Below, in pieces: positions 34,196-39,189 of a DNA stretch of 39,189 nt. The stretch comes from Zygnema circumcarinatum (taxonomy: Eukaryota > Streptophyta > Zygnematophyceae > Zygnematales > Zygnemataceae). The translations under genes were made by a program, and so were the position numbers. A model generated the notes under the pieces. The model had not been told where the DNA came from, did not search any database, and worked only from the letters and a program-made list of their open reading frames with translations. Every line of letters begins with the position of its first letter. Within the stretch, counting starts at the first letter, position 1. The stretch lies in assembly GCA_037447605.1 (NCBI GenBank), contig CM074809.1, forward strand, positions 4,214,786-4,253,974. The letters are read 5' to 3'.

Positions 34196-37100
34196 TAAAT
34201 ATGTACTTGCTTGGTTAGTTGAGCCGTCTGCCTGTGGAAGTGGACGAGCTTTGCCTCTTGAATGTTCTAAGGCTTTTGGTGTCTGTACTTGGCATTGACA
34301 TCTGAGTCGTGCACTGGACACCCCTTTCGGTCGTCTTGTGGGCCATCCTTCAGCAGCAACCCGAGTTGCTCATTTTGTGATGGTTAAGTTCTTTGTCCTC
34401 ACAAGCCATCGATTGGTGTGTCAAGTAACGGCAGTGGCTTGCTTCTCCTTTTGCAGGGCAACGCATCCTCTGAGTATGCCGCGAGCACTGGAGCAGTGAC
34501 GGGACTTTTGGCAAAGATAGCGTTAGGCCTTAGCAAGGAGCCCAGTGCCCTTCCAGCCAAACCTTTGCCTGTTTCATTCCCTCCTGTGACTGCAGCGCAT
34601 TTTTCAAGCAGACAAAGCTATCAGGAAGCTGGAAGGCATGAGACTGCAAGCTTTGAGCCTACTGCTCGAGCGGCTCAGCTTCGTCGCGAGGTTGAGGCAT
34701 TCATGGTGGAGCATGTGTATCCGAATGAAGAGGTTCTGGAGAGACATGCACTATCTGCGGAGCGATGGAGCATCCATCCCCTCGTGGAACAACTTAAAGA
34801 GCGGGCTTTAGCACAAGGCCTCTGGAACCTTTGGATTCCTGTACGGCAATCCACTGTTCTATTTCTTGTGATTCATGTTCTGAATACAAAGTCTCGATCT
34901 TGAATGACTATCCTTTGTCTGCAGAAGCAGTCAAAAGGGTGCGTAGAAAAGAGTTTTTTTTCGCTGAAGTCCTAAGGCGGAATGGTGCGTTGGCTGCAGG
35001 CTGACAGCGCCGCCCTGGCCGCGGCCGTCCTCGAGGCCGGCGGCGGGCGCCACGTGGCGGGCGCGGGGCTGCGCAACGCGGAGTACGCGCACGTGTGCGA
35101 GGCGATGGGCCGCTCCGTGTGGGCGCCGGAGATCTTCAACTGCAGCGCGCCGGACACCGGGAACATGGAGGTCAGGATGCTGGGTGACCGCTGCTTGTCC
35201 AGAGTTCTCGGGACTTAAAAATACTGGAAGGATGTGCAAAACAGATTGAAAGGCAAGGAAATTTGTACTCTCTGTTCCTCTTTACATATAAGGCTCTCGT
35301 AACCTCTCAGACTTGATTCTTCTCTTTCCACTGATGCAGTTCTTTGGTGCTAACTTCTAATTGTTCAATGTGAAGATTTTTTTTGACTTCTTCGGCAATC
35401 ATCTCAAACAATAAGGGCATAACTACCCACATGGGCATGCAAATGCACTCGCAGCCTTTATTCTAGCATGCTCTCCAAAATCATATGCTCCGTTGGTTTC
35501 GATGCGTCAATTTACGGCTCTCTCTTTGTCTTTAAGTTTGAAAGTTTATTTTTTATTTCACTTCGTGAGGCCATTGAAGTTTTGTTTCTGAGCTTACAAT
35601 CAAGCGATGAAACAGAAGTACAATACAAACGAGTTGAAATAAGTATGGGAGCTGACCCCTGCGAGGGTGAACGGGTGGGCGGGAAGGCAGGTGCTTCTCC
35701 GGTACGGCAGCAGCGAGCAGCAGCGTGAGTGGCTCCTCCCCCTGCTGGAGGGCCGCGCGAGGTCGTGCTTTGCGATGACGGAGCCGCAGGTGGCCTCCTC
35801 GGACGCCACAAACATTGAGGCGTCCATTCGCGTGTGAGTTTCCTTCATCGGAGTCTTCAATTGTCGTCGCTGAATTTCGTGTTCTGCGAAGAATTATCGC
35901 TTAACCATCGACATGTGTGCCTGTTGCAGAGAGGACGGCGAACTGGTTCTGAATGGTCGAAAATGGTGGACCAGTGGTGCTTGTGACCCGCGCTGCCGCC
36001 TGGCCATTTTCATGGGCAAGAGTTCACCCAATGCGCCTCTTCATCGGCAGCAGAGTATGGTAGGGTCCACTTTTCTTCACACACAACTTTTTTTTGTTAT
36101 ACATATGATAAGTAACCGTGCCAGCCGTATCCAGCAGTAACGGCAGGCAAATGAAGTATAGAAACTACATAGATAGTCGTATTGCTCAAGAATCTAGGAA
36201 TTGGCACTGCATTGTTAAAAGCTTATGCGAACTGTAAAGCCACAGCATTCCCGTTCATGCCCAACATAGAAACTAAGTATATGGAAAGTTTTATTGTATC
36301 CACGTAGACCTTGTAAGGTCAAGACTTCTGATCGACACCTCCAAGTCTATCATCTGGATGTCTTGAAAACATTTTGAAAAACGAAAGTTAGTGCATGAAT
36401 GTAAGGTGGGGTGTCGGGAGCGTGCAGGTGCTGGTCGACATGCGGGCGGGCGGAGTGACGGTGGTGCGGCCGCTCACTGTGTTCGGATACGACGATGCGC
36501 CCCACGGCCATGCGGAGGTGCTGTTCGACAACGTGCGCGTGCCTGCCAGCAACATGCTGCTCGGAGAAGGACGCGGCTTTGAAATAGCTCAGGTGGGCAA
36601 TGGCGCTATTGCTGCCTGAAACATATAAAAAAAGAACATGGGAACCAATTTCTACTTCTTCACTGTAATTTTATTATGTCCACGATGCAGTCTGGGCTTT
36701 GTACGCAGACCTACCTTACCTTGTCTTGCCATGGAAGCGGTGTTGATTCTATGCTGTGCTGTGCATGTGCTGTGCAGGGGCGACTGGGCCCCGGCCGCCT
36801 GCACCACTGCATGCGGCTCATTGGCGGGGCGGAGCGCGCAGTGGAGGCGGCCGTCCAGCGGAGCCTGCAGCGGCGCGCCTTCGGGAAGCGGCTCGCGGAG
36901 CAGGGGGCCGTGCGGCAGCAGCTCGCGGAGTGCCGCCTGGACATCGCGGCGGCCCGCCTGCTCGTCCTGCACGCGGCCCTCCACCTCGACCTGCACGGCA
37001 ACAAGGCGGCCCGCACTTCGATTGCCATGGCCAAGGCTCGTTCCTTTGCCCTATCCACTGGTGGTCAAGGCGCGCGCCTCGGCTTGAATGGCAGATGTTC

Positions 37101-37353
37101 TCGTTGAAGTCCCGCCCTGTCTGACGGGCGGGGCTGGGCGCGAGGGGGGGGGGGGGGGCAGGTGGCCGCTCCGCGCGCTGCGCAGAAGGTGGTCGACTTC
37201 GCGATCCAGGTGCACGGGGGGGCCGGCGTCAGCGGGGACCTCCCTCTGGCGCGCCTCTGGGCGGCCGCGCGCACTCTGCGCATTGCGGACGGGCCCGACG
37301 AGGTGCACTTGGACGCCATTGGCCGCGCGGAGATCAAGCGCTCGCGTCTGTGA
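31212..37353 (+). CDS. IBR3: APH-like/acyl-CoA dehydrogenase fusion, IBR3/ACAD11 type, peroxisomal
   Basis: Fifteen exons: 31212-31334, 31448-31570, 31993-32130, 32397-32528, 32653-32841, 33181-33284, 33473-33572, 33689-33787, 34457-34840, 35000-35170, 35691-35833, 35930-36059, 36428-36592, 36778-37035, 37162-37353; 816 aa, normal for the family. The N-terminal aminoglycoside-phosphotransferase-like domain (about residues 42-303) has [32 protein letters not shown], the catalytic-type loop HGDFRLDN (221-228) and metal-binding LDWE (242-245). The acyl-CoA dehydrogenase half (about 380-810) has [73 protein letters not shown] and [10 protein letters not shown]. The protein ends in SRL, a PTS1 peroxisome signal. 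Plant IBR3 acts in peroxisomal indole-3-butyric acid beta-oxidation; animal ACAD11 handles long-chain or 4-hydroxy acyl-CoAs. The substrate here is inferred only by family. Introns 2 and 14 begin with GC. The AT microsatellite at 34155-34190 is in intron 8. Confidence 0.94.
31926..31973. repeat. 24-bp tandem duplication in an IBR3 intron
   Basis: ATGGTACTAACCATTTTATC and its near-copy ATGGTAGTAACCATTTTATC, each followed by TGCA, lie just before the exon 3 acceptor at 31992. Each unit holds a small TAAAATGGT/ACCATTTTA hairpin. Confidence 0.8.
34155..34190. repeat. (AT)n microsatellite
   Basis: About 18 AT dinucleotides within intron 8 of the IBR3-like gene. Confidence 0.95.
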
Positions 37354-37826
37354 CGGCGTTCTCTGCAACTGCATGCAATAATGTGGAGTGTTGCGTGGAA
37401 TGTTTTTCTCGCAGTCTGCCATTCACTGACGACAATGTCAAGCCGCGACTCTTTTACCGCCCTTCGTCCCCATTACAAGACTTTCAGAACCTTCGTCAGT
37501 TCTGTGTGTTTTGCAGGCAGCAGAGAGTCCCTCCTGTCCGGGGTGTATTGTATTGTATCAGTAGAGAAGACACCGTTTCCTTGGTGCAACTCATTGAGCA
37601 CCGCCGACTCTCAGCAAAGCAACTAAATTTTGCGGCGAGCTTGCGTCACTTGCTTGACAGCCCACTTTCAGTCGGTCGAGTGCCTAACCCAACAAGCGTT
37701 GGGTTACGGGTTTTTAGGGTTTTTACTGTATCCTGGAGATTGCGATCGATACGGTATTCTCGAAATGAGATAGTCATACTTGAGATACGACAAAAGTATT
37801 TGAGATCCTCGAAGATTTGTTCTCAG
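37354..37826. other. Subtelomeric spacer with a short forward telomeric island
   Basis: No gene recognised after the IBR3-like stop. GGGTTTTTAGGGTTTTTA at 37708-37725 is a two-unit telomeric island in the orientation of the chromosome end. Confidence 0.6.
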
Positions 37827-37931
37827 AACCCTAAAAACCCTAAAAACCCTAAAAACCCTAAAAACCCTAAAAACCCTAAAAACCCTAAAAACCCTAAAAA
37901 CCCCTAAAAACCCTAAAAACCCTAAAAACCC
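37827..37931. repeat. Interstitial telomeric array in inverted orientation, (CCCTAAAAA)n
   Basis: About 11 units of CCCTAAAAA on the plus strand, one with an extra C. This is the complement of the terminal repeat, so its G-rich strand points toward the chromosome interior. Confidence 0.95.
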
Positions 37932-38786
37932 CGTGTGAGACATTAAGAGAATCTTACAATACGATAAAGATACGCCAGAGATACGCTCGAGATAGAAAAT
38001 CAAGCCGCTGAAAACGGACTGTGTGTACGAATTCCGTAATGTGAAGCGTAAACAAAAATGTTGGGAGGCCGGACATGTTTCTCATGTTGACTTTGATGGG
38101 TATTGTGGCGGGTGACGTACCATGGCAATACAGAATTGAAGGGTGAGAGATAGAGATGGATGTGTCCTTGATCTCACGATGCCGATGCCATCAACTGTAC
38201 ATGGACAAAATCATCATGGGGGAACCACGAGGGACTAGTCGCAAAGGACTGACAAAAGTAAAAAGCTCGAAGCGGAAAGCTACGCCTCGGCGCAACACCG
38301 CTTCAAGCCCTCCCTCGAAGCAGCCGCGAAGGTCACCGATCGATGTGCGGCACATCACATCGCGCAGAGGGAGGGAGGAAGGGAGGAAGCGGCGGAAGGC
38401 AACCGACACGCGCGGCCACCGACAGACAATCGCGGTAATAGCGTAGAAGCGAGGAGGGCAACGCTGGAGGGTGACGGAAATGCGCTGTCGATCAAAAGTT
38501 GCGAGGATCGCCAACGGAGGAGAGGAGGGCTTCCTTCCAGGGCCGTGTGAGCATCTCAAAGGAGCGATGGGCGCGCGCACGCACGCATTGGCGAACGAAG
38601 GAAAGAAAGCAAAGGTGGGAGGGAGAGTCCGCAAAAGGTAAGAAACACGCAAAGTAAAACAACAAGTAAAAAAAAGGCCAACTGAGGATCTGAAAGATGT
38701 TAAAGCTCATCAACCTGAGACAAGTTCTTAACCAAAGCATCAACAAAACAAAATAATCAACTTAAGATGCAACAAAAAAAAAAAAA
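37932..38786. other. Segment bounded by outward-facing telomere arrays
   Basis: About 0.85 kb without a recognisable gene. The longest ORF (minus strand, 153 aa, 38191-38652) has no features I can place. The DNA is purine-rich on the plus strand. Confidence 0.6.
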
Positions 38787-38812
38787 GGGTTTTTAGGGTT
38801 TTTAGGGTTTTA
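38787..38812. repeat. Short forward telomeric island
   Basis: Three TTTTTAGGG-type units after a poly-A run, about 90 bp before the terminal array. Confidence 0.9.
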
Positions 38813-38900
38813 AAAAGGCAACCAAGAACACATATGCCAATCGCATCGAGACAAGTGCGGATACCAAAACGGAGCGAAAGGGAAGAAGGGATACCACCAG

Positions 38901-39189
38901 AGGGTTTTTTTAGGGTTTTTAGGGTTTTTAGGGTTTTTAGGGTTTTTAGGGTTTTTAGGTTTTTTAGGGTTTTTAGGGTTTTTAGGGTTTTTAGGGTTTT
39001 TAGGGTTTTTAGGGTTTTAGGGTTTTTAGGGTTTTTAGGGTTTTTAGGGTTTTTAGGGTTTTTAGGGTTTTTAGGGTTTTTTTTTTTTTTAGGGTTTTTA
39101 GGGTTTTTAGGGTTTTTAGGGTTTTAGGGTTTTTAGGGTTTTTAGGGTTTTTAGGGTTTTTAGGGTTTTAGGGTTTTTAGGGTTTTAGG
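38901..39189. repeat. Terminal telomere, (TTTTTAGGG)n
   Basis: About 32 units run to the end of the window. The common unit has five Ts (9 nt). Minor variants have four Ts (TTTTAGGG, the Chlamydomonas type), and single units have six, seven or ~14 Ts. The orientation (G-rich strand 5'->3' toward the right) is that of a right chromosome end. Confidence 0.97.

Noticed and set aside
38191-38652. 153-aa minus-strand ORF in the subtelomere
   Set aside because: No recognisable motif, and it lies in purine-biased DNA where long open frames arise on the complementary strand.
38834-39127. ORF of Phe-Arg-Val repeats
   Set aside because: A translation of the telomere.

Overview
Right-hand chromosome end of an intron-rich plant-lineage eukaryote, most likely a green alga. 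Supporting signs are a plant-type IBR3/ACAD11 fusion, a plant-type kinase, PrxQ, and TGTAA motifs (the polyadenylation signal of many chlorophytes) within about 150 nt of four stop codons. The last ~290 bp are telomeric, mostly a 9-nt TTTTTAGGG unit. The lineage call is inference. The window starts in a poly-G run inside a gene, and a 10-N assembly gap lies at 11978-11987 in a poly-C tract.

I rebuilt the genes by joining conserved exons with compatible phases at GT-AG sites (or, four times, GC-AG sites). Layout from left to right: (1) 3' part of a protein kinase ending in a C2H2 finger (+, <1-3806); (2) CDC50/ALIS flippase subunit (-, 8834-4422); (3) an unidentified small gene (+, about 9376-10858); (4) methionine sulfoxide reductase B (-, 13646-11433); (5) PrxQ/BCP peroxiredoxin (+, 13645-16188); (6) LUC7-like U1 snRNP protein (-, 19599-16836); (7) SMG1 kinase of nonsense-mediated decay (+, 20085-29272); (8) a ~1.9-kb repeat-rich spacer; (9) an APH/acyl-CoA dehydrogenase fusion (IBR3/ACAD11 type) with a C-terminal SRL peroxisome signal (+, 31212-37353); (10) subtelomere and telomere.

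Genes 1-7 strictly alternate in strand. This gives three convergent pairs, 570-650 bp apart, and three divergent pairs. Two divergent pairs join related functions: MsrB with PrxQ (thiol-based oxidative repair) and LUC7 with SMG1 (mRNA splicing and surveillance). The inferred MsrB and PrxQ start codons overlap by two bases on opposite strands, leaving no intergenic promoter. The subtelomere holds a ~0.85-kb segment flanked by telomere arrays that both point outward, as on a tiny linear chromosome, fused to the chromosome end. Four of about 55 inferred introns begin with GC rather than GT.
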